7,706 bases of DNA from Nitrospira sp. (GCA_015904045.1 JABMDG010000004.1:35439-43144), one strand, 5' to 3'; shown: positions 1-6,164, counted from the stretch's first letter. A program made the numbers and translations. Notes: generated by a model from the letters alone, not told the origin.

Positions 1-460
1 ACACCGCCGGCTCGAACGCCGTTCGCAGCGCCTGGCCCCAGTTCTTGCCGTCGCCCGCATGGTGCAGCTCATCAAGTATGACCAGCGTCTTCTTGACCCG
101 GCAGGCTCGTTGAAAGATCTCCGGCGCCAGACACACTTGTTGGTAGGTCACGACGGCGCCGTGATAGTCCGACGCTTCGACGGCCTGTTCGTTCGTCAAC
201 GCCGGATCGAGTTGCAGACCGACCTTCCCCGCGGCATCCGACCATTGTGCACGCAGGTGGCTGGTCGGGCATACCACCAGCACGCGAACTGCGGACTGGG
301 TTCTGAGAAACTCATGCGCGACGCGCAGCGCAAACCGGGTTTTCCCGGCGGCAGGCGTCGCCATCGCCAGAAAGTCCGCCGTCGGATGGGCGCACACGGC
401 CTCCATGGCGCGGCGCTGCCAGTCCCGAAGGGGTGCGGTCCAAGCGGGCAATATGTTCAT
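1..460 (-). CDS. Superfamily 2 DExH helicase, N-terminal part (cut by window edge)
   Basis: The 153 visible residues form the first RecA-like domain of an SF2 helicase or translocase of the XPB/Ssl2-like (COG1061-style) type, which uses ATP to move along or open duplex DNA. Visible motifs are a Q-motif-like LRDWQRRAME (11-20), Walker A MATPAAGKT (33-41), motif Ia VVCPTSHLRAQW (62-73), an Ib-like VVTYQQV (103-109) and motif II LDELHH (129-134), that is, DELH rather than DEAH. The start is the ATG at 460-458. The ATG at 471 is in another frame and closes after four codons. No convincing Shine-Dalgarno sequence is present. The gene lies about 150 bases downstream of top6A on the same strand, so it could be the third gene of the topoisomerase VI operon, but the palindrome between them may separate the transcripts. 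The C-terminal helicase domain is outside the window, so nuclease or other fused domains cannot be excluded. The helicase assignment is secure; its exact role is unknown. Confidence 0.88.
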   Translation of the reverse strand, partial: MNILPAWTAPLRDWQRRAMEAVCAHPTADFLAMATPAAGKTRFALRVAHEFLRTQSAVRVLVVCPTSHLRAQWSDAAGKVGLQLDPALTNEQAVEASDYHGAVVTYQQVCLAPEIFQRACRVKKTLVILDELHHAGDGKNWGQALRTAFEPAV

Positions 461-512
461 AAGAGGTTCATAGAAACGAGGACGCTCAGTAGAACGAGCT
501 CATTCTGTGAAA

Positions 513-600
513 CGTATCTCGTGAAGCGTGACGCGCAAACCGGAACGTGCGTGGCTTTCATCTTTGTTTGCAAGATACGCTTCACGAACGACGAGATACG
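513..600. repeat. Long imperfect palindrome between top6A and the helicase gene
   Basis: Three nested complementary blocks are visible: 513-522 (cgtatctcgt) with 591-600, 523-529 (gaagcgt) with 577-583, and 535-540 (gcaaac) with 566-571. They leave a central loop of about 25 bases and an unpaired 7-base insert at 584-590. The right arm also carries two direct copies of agatacg (573-579 and 594-600). The RNA could fold into one long stem-loop. No T-run follows it in the leftward direction, so it is not a classic intrinsic terminator. It resembles REP/MITE-like intergenic elements. A smaller near-palindrome, agaacgagctcattct with one mispair, lies next to it at 491-506. It may protect or attenuate the top6B-top6A message before the helicase gene (inference). 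Confidence 0.7.
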
Positions 601-610
601 AAAAGGCAGG

Positions 611-1714
611 CTAGTCCAGCCAGTCTTTGTCTTTGAGTTTCCCCGGCAGATATTTCTTCGTGAGGTACTGGAAATCCTTGTTTGCCAGCGCGTCGAGTTC
701 GTACTTCAGGCCGCTCGTGAGCATCCGCTTGATCTCCGCTTGCCAGGCCGGTTTCTTGAACCACTCGTAGTTCATCAGCTCCTTCGCGCGCGCGATGTCC
801 TTCTCGTTGAGCTTGATCCCGACATTGCGCGGCAAGCCGTACCGTTCAGGATCGGCACTGGACAGGCCGATGAACTTGGCCTTGGGAATCGCCATACGTT
901 GACTTTCGAACGCCAGATTGATCGAGCCCTGCTTCACCACTGAATAAATGTAGTACCCCCAGGGATCGTTATCGACCAGCACATAGACCGGCAGCCGATA
1001 TTCTTCATGCAACCGTCTGGCAAGACGGCGAACACCGCGTGGCGGCTGTCCGTTGCCCGTTAATAGCACACAATTATAGCGCCGCCAGAACTTGTCCTCC
1101 GACAACCGGTTCCATTGGGTGCCCTTCTCGACCAGCAGCACGAAATCCGCCGTGCAACGCCGGATCTCCAGATATTCCGGCTCAACGATCGACGGCACGG
1201 AATAGCCGCCCTTCCCCAGTTTTGAGCAATCCACGCGGTCGCCGTCGTCTCCGAACACCACCGGACCGACAATGCTCCCGCTGTTTTCCGCTCGGACATG
1301 CAGCTCTTCCCGCAACGCCGCCAGCGACACTTCCAAATCCTCGATCACGGGATCGGACTCGTCCTGGGTGTCAAACGTGTTCTCGTGAGAATCTTGGATG
1401 GTGTGTTTGGTCCGATAGTAAATTTCGCGGAGCGAGGTCGTGAGCTCGGCCCGCTGTAATTCCGCCAACGCGTCCGCCACCAGCATCGTCTGCATGAACT
1501 TCTTGGCCATGCCGACGTTGAAAAACGAGCGGGTCTGTTTCTTGGTGCCCATCTCGATCAAGCCCTTGCGTTCGTTGAACGAAACGTTTGAGAGGGCACG
1601 GATGGGAATTGAGAAGGTCGGGTCTTTCGAGCGCTCCGCCGCCGTCACCACCATATCGGCCAACCCGATGAGTTTCTTTTCAACCGAGGTCGTCTTGTGC
1701 TGTTTGGTCGCCAT
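611..1714 (-). CDS. top6A: DNA topoisomerase VI subunit A (Spo11-like cleavage subunit)
   Basis: This 367-residue protein is the DNA-cutting subunit of a type IIB topoisomerase. It makes a double-strand break through a tyrosyl-DNA linkage so that another duplex can pass, and it works as an A2B2 complex with subunit B. The winged-helix (CAP-like) domain carries LREIYYRTKH (95-104), in which the second tyrosine, Y100, corresponds to the catalytic tyrosine of the Spo11/Top6A family. The Toprim domain has the metal-binding acidic residues in LLVEKGTQ (E196) and VLVDNDPWGYY (D248 and D250). VLLTGNGQPPRGVRRL (216-231) and KLGKGGYSVP (165-174) are also typical. The length matches archaeal Top6A. The ATG at 1714 lies 5 bases after the top6B stop and lacks a strong Shine-Dalgarno sequence, so translation is probably coupled to top6B. 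All key residues are present, so the subunit should be active. The family is characteristic of archaea and plants and only sporadic in bacteria. Confidence 0.96.
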   Translation of the reverse strand: MATKQHKTTSVEKKLIGLADMVVTAAERSKDPTFSIPIRALSNVSFNERKGLIEMGTKKQTRSFFNVGMAKKFMQTMLVADALAELQRAELTTSLREIYYRTKHTIQDSHENTFDTQDESDPVIEDLEVSLAALREELHVRAENSGSIVGPVVFGDDGDRVDCSKLGKGGYSVPSIVEPEYLEIRRCTADFVLLVEKGTQWNRLSEDKFWRRYNCVLLTGNGQPPRGVRRLARRLHEEYRLPVYVLVDNDPWGYYIYSVVKQGSINLAFESQRMAIPKAKFIGLSSADPERYGLPRNVGIKLNEKDIARAKELMNYEWFKKPAWQAEIKRMLTSGLKYELDALANKDFQYLTKKYLPGKLKDKDWLD

Positions 1715-1719
1715 GGATC

Positions 1720-3837
1720 TTATTTCTTTCCTCGTGGCTTCGAAGCGGAGACTGGTCTGTCTCGTCTATCTCGTTGGTTTGCTCGGTCTGGTCTGTCCCG
1801 TCTATCTTGTCTATCGGATCCGCTGAACAGGGCCATCTGAGCGGCCTTTCCCTTGGGAGGCTTGGCATCTTTCTTCTTCATTCCCGTCGGTGTCTTCCCC
1901 TGCGCCTTGGACTTTGTCGCAACCGGTTTTTCTTCGCGGAGGGGATTCGCTTCAACCGGAGTCTGCGCCGGCGCGGCGACCGCCTCACTCTCAACCTGGT
2001 TGGCCAGATCCACCTCACCCTCCACGCCCTCCTCCGTCACGATGATGGAGTGAGGGAGCCCTTCAGGCCCCGCGCTGGTCTTGCCAAGCGCCTCGTCGGT
2101 CTTGGCCCCACCGGTCCGCGAGTTCGCAATCTTTTGGAGTTGCCCTTTCAATTTCTCTTTTGGCAACTTGCCGCCCTTGAGTCGATTGCAGGCCTCGACC
2201 ACTTCTTCGATATACAGCTCGAAGATGTTCCGCCGCCGATACTCGCTGGCGGCCCGTTCACGGCGGCGCAAGAACAACCCCAACCGCCTGCCGCACTCGC
2301 GCAAGGCCAAAGTAATTTCCTTTTGGATTTCGTCGTAGTCGGCAATCGCTTCTTTCGACTCACTTGTGAACGGCACCCACACCGAGGCCATATGGACGAA
2401 GATCACCATCGGCCCGCCAGGCAATGCCCCGCGGGATTGCGGGACGCCGTAGTTTTTCCAGGTGGTGTTCAGGACGGACTTGAAGGTCGAACAGGCCGAC
2501 TGCTGATACAGCAGCGGCACGCGGTTGGCGTATCGGATCACACGCGCGAGTTCCGAATCATCCTCTTCATGTTCGCCTTCGGCTTTCGGCGCGGTGGGCT
2601 GTTTCGTCTTGTTCTGATCTTCCGGTCGATGGCCGTAGGCCAACCCTGCCTCGATGATGAACGGATTGCCGCGATACACGGCTGGCGGCCGGCTCACCGC
2701 TGTGTAAAACTCGCCCTTGATCTGTTTGTAGAGGCCGGAGAGAATCGCTTTCTCGCCGATCGGGGAAATGCAATTGGTCGGCGGCGCCATGATCTTCGTC
2801 TCTTGGATCGTCCGGTAGAACGTCTCGGCGGCGGGCCCCTTCAACTCGCGCGGCTTGGAGTGCGCCGGCACCTTCGCCGCTTTGCAAATCTCATCCGCCA
2901 GCTGAGGCGACACCCGACAAAAATCGCTCGCCAGAAATCCTGAAATCGAATGGCTCTTCGTGTCTTGCAGCATCTTGAGGAACATGCCGAATTCGATGCC
3001 ATAAGGATGCGGCTTGATCTCGCGCGGCGACGGCGGCAGCTCGTGGTAGGTGCGGGGATAGTCTTTCGTCTCCCCTTCCGGCGTGTGGTACGTCAGCTTG
3101 ACGTGGGGATTGGCGATGGATGTTTGCTCGAGCCATTCGTCTACCGACGCCCGGCCTTTCTGGTATTTCCCTTCGACTTCAAGCGTGACCTGCGTGCCGC
3201 GCGGTTGGGCCCACTCGATCTGCTTATTTTCATGGACCAGCGGCTCGTTCTTCTTCGTGTCGATTTGCACTTCAAAAAAATGCGCGACGGCTTTAGGACC
3301 GATACGGGAAATGATCTGCACCGGCTTGCCGGTCGTGAGCTGGCCATACATGCCGGCGGCGGAAATGCCGATACCCTGCTGGCCCCGGCTCATGCGCATC
3401 CGGTGAAACTTGGAACCGTAGAGCAGCTTCGCGAAAATGCGCGGAATCTGCTGGCGGACGATCCCCGGCCCGTTGTCGGTCACCGTGACACGAAACCGCG
3501 TGGCCTGACTGGGCGCAATCGGTTCGCCGTTCGACACCACCTCCAGCTTGACGATCACATCCGGTAAGATCCCGGCCTCTTCGCAGGCGTCCAGCGCATT
3601 GTCCACGGCTTCCTTCACGCAGGTCAGCAACGCCTTGCGCGGATTGTCGAAGCCGAGCAGGTGCCGGTTCTTCGTGAAAAACTCCGCGACAGAGATTTCC
3701 CGCTGCCGCGCACCCATCTCGACCGCCGTCACTTGCTGCGCCGGCTTGGCGGCTTTCTTTGGAACAGGCGATTCAGATTCGGACTTGGCAGCAGTTGGCG
3801 TAGATGTCGCAGACGCTGTCGGATGTTTCTTAGCCAT
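1720..3837 (-). CDS. top6B: DNA topoisomerase VI subunit B (GHKL ATPase subunit)
   Basis: This 705-residue ATPase subunit of topoisomerase VI dimerises on ATP binding and drives strand passage by subunit A. The Bergerat/GHKL fold shows the N-box KEAVDNALDA (75-84; E76, N80), the G1 box VTDNGPGI (119-126) and the lid/G2 box RGQQGIGISAAGMYG (151-165). A transducer domain contains YANRVPLLYQQSACSTFKSV (436-455), in which K453 fits the ATP-contacting switch lysine. Three features depart from a typical archaeal subunit: an N-terminal extension of about 40 residues rich in Ala, Ser, Thr, Pro and Lys; an acidic insert around 405-429; and a low-complexity basic tail from about 570, ending in an Arg/Asp-rich stretch encoded by a DNA repeat. 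The start ATG at 3837 has a closely spaced GAGGA (complement of 3841-3845). Met41, just before the conserved domain, is an alternative start but has no ribosome binding site. It is the first gene of the operon with top6A. Confidence 0.96.
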   Translation of the reverse strand: MAKKHPTASATSTPTAAKSESESPVPKKAAKPAQQVTAVEMGARQREISVAEFFTKNRHLLGFDNPRKALLTCVKEAVDNALDACEEAGILPDVIVKLEVVSNGEPIAPSQATRFRVTVTDNGPGIVRQQIPRIFAKLLYGSKFHRMRMSRGQQGIGISAAGMYGQLTTGKPVQIISRIGPKAVAHFFEVQIDTKKNEPLVHENKQIEWAQPRGTQVTLEVEGKYQKGRASVDEWLEQTSIANPHVKLTYHTPEGETKDYPRTYHELPPSPREIKPHPYGIEFGMFLKMLQDTKSHSISGFLASDFCRVSPQLADEICKAAKVPAHSKPRELKGPAAETFYRTIQETKIMAPPTNCISPIGEKAILSGLYKQIKGEFYTAVSRPPAVYRGNPFIIEAGLAYGHRPEDQNKTKQPTAPKAEGEHEEDDSELARVIRYANRVPLLYQQSACSTFKSVLNTTWKNYGVPQSRGALPGGPMVIFVHMASVWVPFTSESKEAIADYDEIQKEITLALRECGRRLGLFLRRRERAASEYRRRNIFELYIEEVVEACNRLKGGKLPKEKLKGQLQKIANSRTGGAKTDEALGKTSAGPEGLPHSIIVTEEGVEGEVDLANQVESEAVAAPAQTPVEANPLREEKPVATKSKAQGKTPTGMKKKDAKPPKGKAAQMALFSGSDRQDRRDRPDRANQRDRRDRPVSASKPRGKK
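1752..1807. repeat. 36-base-period repeat incorporated into the 3' end of top6B
   Basis: The 20-mer at 1752-1771 (ctggtctgtctcgtctatct) recurs at 1788-1807 with one mismatch (t1762 versus c1798), a 36-base period. Related gtctatc units surround it, up to about 1815. On the coding strand this gives AGATAGAC/GACAGACCAG-like units encoding the DRQDRRDRPDR...RDRRDRP tail of Top6B (about residues 675-695). Because the period is a multiple of three, each repeat unit is read in the same frame. The pattern looks like a low-complexity repeat that slid into, or was captured by, the coding region, with no conserved domain visible there. Confidence 0.7.
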
Positions 3838-3851
3838 TCGTCCTCACAACA

Positions 3852-3862
3852 CGGTGTCACAA
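3852..3862 (-). promoter_or_regulatory. TTGTGACACCG motif upstream of top6B
   Basis: Read on the minus strand, TTGTGACACCG follows a T-run and ends 14 bases before the top6B ATG. The same 11-mer occurs on the plus strand upstream of the divergent gene. TGTGA resembles a CRP/FNR-type half-site, but no matching second half at the usual spacing is seen. Its position so near the start codon would suit a repressor site or a leader-RNA element. Confidence 0.35.
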
Positions 3863-3875
3863 AAAATCGGGCGGC

Positions 3876-3924
3876 ATTCTACACACAATGGATGACCGAG
3901 GAAACCCTGCACGAGATTTTTTTT
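3876..3924 (-). promoter_or_regulatory. Candidate promoter of the top6B-top6A operon
   Basis: On the minus strand a TAGAAT (complement of 3876-3881) is a good -10 candidate. The matching -35 position at 3899-3904 reads TTTCCT, which is poor. An A8 tract (complement of 3917-3924) lies roughly where an UP element would be. Transcription from here would give a leader of about 30 bases containing the TTGTGACACCG motif. The call rests mainly on the -10 and the A-tract. Confidence 0.25.
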
Positions 3925-4166
3925 AGAATCCGAGGAGGGGTACAGGGCAGGGCGCAGCGGTTAGGGTGGGAGGAGCACGCACCTAACCGAGGACGATTAG
4001 GTACGGCGGAGATCTTGGGAGGAGTTTAGGCTTCCCAGTACAAGCTGGTCCTGCACACCGTCCTCACGCTCGATCCCCTGATGAACCATATTCCCTCGGG
4101 GCGTTAACTCCCCCCACGGAGACTACGATAGACCTCGTCGTACCCCGAGTCAAGCGAACCGTTTTC

Positions 4167-4177
4167 TTGTGACACCG
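4167..4177 (+). promoter_or_regulatory. TTGTGACACCG motif upstream of the lipoprotein gene
   Basis: This is the perfect inverted partner of the motif at 3852-3862, also preceded by a T-rich tract (gttttc). It ends 12 bases before the TTG at 4190 and 36 bases before the preferred ATG at 4214. The paired arrangement suggests a shared regulator of the divergent transcripts, though an 11-base match may also be a remnant of a duplicated leader. Confidence 0.35.
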
Positions 4178-4204
4178 GACGAGCGCTGATTGAAAGAGAT
4201 GTCC

Positions 4205-4208
4205 GGAG
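4205..4208 (+). promoter_or_regulatory. Ribosome binding site deciding the lipoprotein start
   Basis: GGAG lies 5 bases before the ATG at 4214. The earlier in-frame starts TTG (4190) and ATG (4199) have no properly spaced Shine-Dalgarno sequence; gaaagag at 4192-4198 abuts the 4199 ATG directly. Starting at 4214 also places a positively charged end immediately before the hydrophobic signal segment. Confidence 0.6.
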
Positions 4209-4213
4209 ATATT

Positions 4214-5239
4214 ATGATTCGAGCAATGATCGCCGGACTACGCAGGCTATTCTTCCACCCTGCCTTATTCGCCATCCTGCTCGCCGTTCAACTCAGCACC
4301 GGGTGCTCATCCCTGGACGCCCTATTGGCCAGCATCGGATACCGGCATCACAATGAGTTCGACCGCTTAGTTGAGCAGGCCATAACCGCCCTCCAGACAT
4401 CGGCGCCCGGATACACGTCGAATCAGGCGAACCGATTGGCGGAGTCGGTGCATGAGCTCAACTTTGCGGGGCTGATCGCGCTGCTCGCAGGAAAGTCGTT
4501 TGCAGAACCAACCGGAGCAGACTTCTTTGACAGCGCTGCCTCGGCTGTCCAAAGGGAGTTGGGGGATCAGTCCGCGATAGACCGGAAACGTATCACGGCA
4601 CTCTTGAGTCACGCGTTTCGGAAGCTGAGGCAGCCAAGTGACATAGAGATGGACCCTGCCGTGCGGCAGAAAGTTCTCGAGGCAGGGCTTAAACATTTGG
4701 CGGACCGAGCCATCATTCCCCATGCAAACGAGGCGGAGATAGCGGAGATTATTACCCTCTTGGAGACAGGCCGCTTCTGGGGGGATGCGTCGGACGTCAC
4801 GCAAGCTGTCTATGGCGGTGTCCAAGGCATTCCGTATGATGCCTTGGGGATGCTCCAGGACCCCGGCTTAGCACGATGGCCGGTGAGCACGCTCCGCGCA
4901 CTCTGCCGAGATGGGCTCTCCACTTCGCCTGCGAATGGTACGACCCCGATTCTCCACGAGACACTCAGAGAATTCCAGGAACTTCCTCCCATCGGCAGAA
5001 CAGCGGCGATGCTGAGAGGGGTGCTGGCCCGTGAGAATCGAACGGTTCGTCTCGCGCTGATTCTCTATGCGCGGTCCCATGGCGTCTCCGAAATCGATGA
5101 TGATACCATCGACAAGGTTGTGCTGGCATTGGACCCCGCACATCCGGACTTGCGCCCGCTGTTATTGGAAGCCGCGGAAAGGTTAAGAACCAAATACGGG
5201 CCTGGCCAGGCGTCCCTGGCGGTTCGCCGGTTACGGTAA
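4214..5239 (+). CDS. Putative lipoprotein of unknown function, mostly helical
   Basis: I do not recognise a family for this 341-residue protein. The N-terminus is a plausible signal peptide: basic residues at R3, R10 and R11, then a hydrophobic stretch around 13-27, then QLSTGCSSL with Cys31 as the likely lipidated residue. The lipobox is imperfect because Ser rather than Leu/Val/Ile is at -3, with Leu at -4. After that there is no further membrane segment. The remainder looks alpha-helical with many Leu/Ala/Glu helices (for example about 51-65, 78-94, 150-185 and 265-290) and could be a helical-repeat protein. It would then sit in the periplasm attached to a membrane. It is divergent from top6B and about 316 bases ahead of the RsbRD-like gene, so it may be monocistronic. 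In-frame TTG at 4190 or ATG at 4199 would add up to 8 residues but have poorer ribosome binding sites. Confidence 0.8.
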   Translation: MIRAMIAGLRRLFFHPALFAILLAVQLSTGCSSLDALLASIGYRHHNEFDRLVEQAITALQTSAPGYTSNQANRLAESVHELNFAGLIALLAGKSFAEPTGADFFDSAASAVQRELGDQSAIDRKRITALLSHAFRKLRQPSDIEMDPAVRQKVLEAGLKHLADRAIIPHANEAEIAEIITLLETGRFWGDASDVTQAVYGGVQGIPYDALGMLQDPGLARWPVSTLRALCRDGLSTSPANGTTPILHETLREFQELPPIGRTAAMLRGVLARENRTVRLALILYARSHGVSEIDDDTIDKVVLALDPAHPDLRPLLLEAAERLRTKYGPGQASLAVRRLR

Positions 5240-5399
5240 TCGGGGTGCACGATCGACGGCGCCCAGAGGACCACTGCGATTTCGACAATTTTCCCTTCTG
5301 GGAAGATAAGTTCTGGCCTGATACCGACCGACACCGATCCAATCTCCCTCCCTATACAGCGCCTCCGGCCACTTTGTATTTTCGAGCCAGGAGTGAGCC

Positions 5400-5453
5400 A
5401 ATCTAGACCTCAATCTACACCAGACGGTACGCTTTTTGCGTTAATCTACGACC
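5400..5453 (+). promoter_or_regulatory. Three AATCTA-type repeats, possible operator sites
   Basis: AATCTAGACC (5400-5409), AATCTACACC (5412-5421) and AATCTACGACC (5443-5453) are similar direct repeats, at offsets of 12 and 31 bases, just upstream of and overlapping the promoter candidate before the RsbRD-like gene. The arrangement would suit cooperative binding of a regulator. The repeats are short, and function is inferred only from their position. Confidence 0.35.
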
Positions 5454-5467
5454 GACAAACGTATAAT
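5436..5467 (+). promoter_or_regulatory. Candidate promoter of the RsbRD-like gene
   Basis: The -10 element TATAAT at 5462-5467 is perfect. The -35 is weak or mis-spaced: TTGCGT (5436-5441) is 20 bases away and TTAATC (5441-5446) is 15 bases away. That pattern is expected for an activator-dependent promoter, and the AATCTA repeats lie in the right place for an activator. The transcript would have a leader of about 80 bases. Confidence 0.45.
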
Positions 5468-5555
5468 TGACGCTGGTATGGTCAGTGGGCTAATGTTTCC
5501 GCAATAAGAATCGATGTATGCTCCCACCTAACCGTATATCTCATGGAGGTACGAT

Positions 5556-6041
5556 ATGATCGCTGGCCGGTTAGTGCGGCTCATCGAGAAAAACTCCGAA
5601 CAGTTGTCGCGAGAACTGAGCGAGAAGGTTTGGAACAGCCCCCGATGCAGTGATCTGCACAAGATCCCGCCCGACGAACTCAAAGCGCGTACGCGTGAGA
5701 TTTATCAGAACTTGAACAACTGGTTGATGGACATGACTGAGGCCGAGATCGAGCGCCGGTACACAGAGCTCGGCGCGCGCCGGGCAGCCCAAGGTGTCGC
5801 CTATAGCCACTTTCTCTGGGCCATCACGGCCACGAGGGAACACATGGTGGGGTTCGTCCAGCGCGAAGGTTTCTCTGATTCGGCCGTGGATCTGCACGGA
5901 GAACTGGAGCTGATACGCGTGCTCGGTCAATTTTTTGATCGGGCGTTGTACTACACGGCGGTGGGCTATGAGCGCGAGCGCACTCGCATCGGCACAAACC
6001 TTCGCAGGCGCAAGGGCGATGTGCCACACGTAAGCATTTAG
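5556..6041 (+). CDS. RsbRD N-terminal-domain-like protein (putative sensor/regulatory domain)
   Basis: This 161-residue, apparently all-helical protein resembles the N-terminal domain of RsbR/RsbRD-type stressosome co-antagonists, which act as sensor modules in partner-switching pathways. The best signature is ELGARRAAQGVAYSHFLWAI (71-90), equivalent to the GRRRAEQG-type helix of that family, preceded by a helix with ARTREIYQNLNNWL (44-57) and followed by VLGQFFDRALYYTAVGYERE (122-141). It lacks the STAS domain that full RsbR proteins carry, so it would be a stand-alone sensor domain. There is no signal peptide or membrane segment, so it should be cytoplasmic. The ATG has a strong Shine-Dalgarno sequence, GGAGGT, 5 bases upstream. 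A basic tail (RRRKGD) ends the protein. No RsbS, RsbT or other partner is nearby. The family call is from remembered motif patterns and is moderately sure. Confidence 0.65.
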   Translation: MIAGRLVRLIEKNSEQLSRELSEKVWNSPRCSDLHKIPPDELKARTREIYQNLNNWLMDMTEAEIERRYTELGARRAAQGVAYSHFLWAITATREHMVGFVQREGFSDSAVDLHGELELIRVLGQFFDRALYYTAVGYERERTRIGTNLRRRKGDVPHVSI

Positions 6042-6115
6042 CACGTCGCACGAGCAAACACTCGCGCCTGCAACACTATCCACGGGCTCACCGAAGGACG
6101 ATGGGCCCGCAATCT

Positions 6116-6141
6116 TTGTCAGATCAGCACCCCCCTGACAA
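6116..6141 (+). other. Perfect 7-bp inverted repeat ahead of the glycosyltransferase gene
   Basis: TTGTCAG (6116-6122) pairs perfectly with CTGACAA (6135-6141) around a 12-base spacer rich in C. It ends 23 bases before the glycosyltransferase ATG. It has no T-run, so it is unlikely to be a terminator. It could be an operator or a leader hairpin. A weaker 5-bp stem, cgggc/gcccg, lies just upstream between about 6083 and 6109. Confidence 0.4.
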
Positions 6142-6164
6142 CAGCATGGCCTATTTGGGTCCTC

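Larger units (their letters stand above)
3838..4213. other. Divergent intergenic region between top6B and the lipoprotein gene
   Basis: This 376-base stretch separates the leftward topoisomerase operon from the rightward genes and must hold both promoters. It contains the inverted pair of TTGTGACACCG motifs near its two ends, a run of eight T (3917-3924, A-tract on the minus strand), and a small hairpin with stem acctaa/ttaggt (3981-3986 with 3997-4002). A 45-codon open frame starts at 3892 but has no ribosome binding site and no recognisable motif. No RNA gene was recognised. Confidence 0.6.
5240..5555. other. Intergenic region with promoter-like elements and possible gene remnant
   Basis: This 316-base stretch has no clear gene. 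It holds a small hairpin (ttccc/gggaa, 5291-5304) without a following T-run, three AATCTA-type repeats (5400-5453), a perfect TATAAT (5462-5467) and the Shine-Dalgarno GGAGGT (5545-5550) of the next gene. The frame of the preceding lipoprotein stays open for 76 codons after its TAA, up to the TGA at 5468-5470. On the opposite strand, 5232-5334 also reads as a protein-like open stretch. Neither could be assigned to a family. Confidence 0.5.

Noticed and set aside
59..943. 294-codon plus-strand open frame
   Set aside because: It runs antisense across the helicase and top6A genes, has no ribosome binding site and no family-like motifs; the minus-strand frames carry clear conserved motifs.
1774..2943. 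389-codon plus-strand open frame antisense to top6B
   Set aside because: A shadow frame caused by GC-rich codon use; its translation is Arg/Leu-rich without motifs, while the opposite strand encodes a complete GHKL ATPase.
3917..3924. Run of eight T as an intrinsic terminator
   Set aside because: No stable GC-rich hairpin directly precedes it on the plus strand, and no rightward gene ends there.
3892..4029. 45-codon small open frame (MTEETLHEIFF...) in the divergent region
   Set aside because: No ribosome binding site, no motif, and it crosses the A/T tract and hairpin of the intergenic region; not supportable as a gene from sequence alone.
3980..5534. CACCTAACCG present at both 3980-3989 and 5525-5534
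   Set aside because: A single shared 10-mer with no matching context at the two sites; likely chance.
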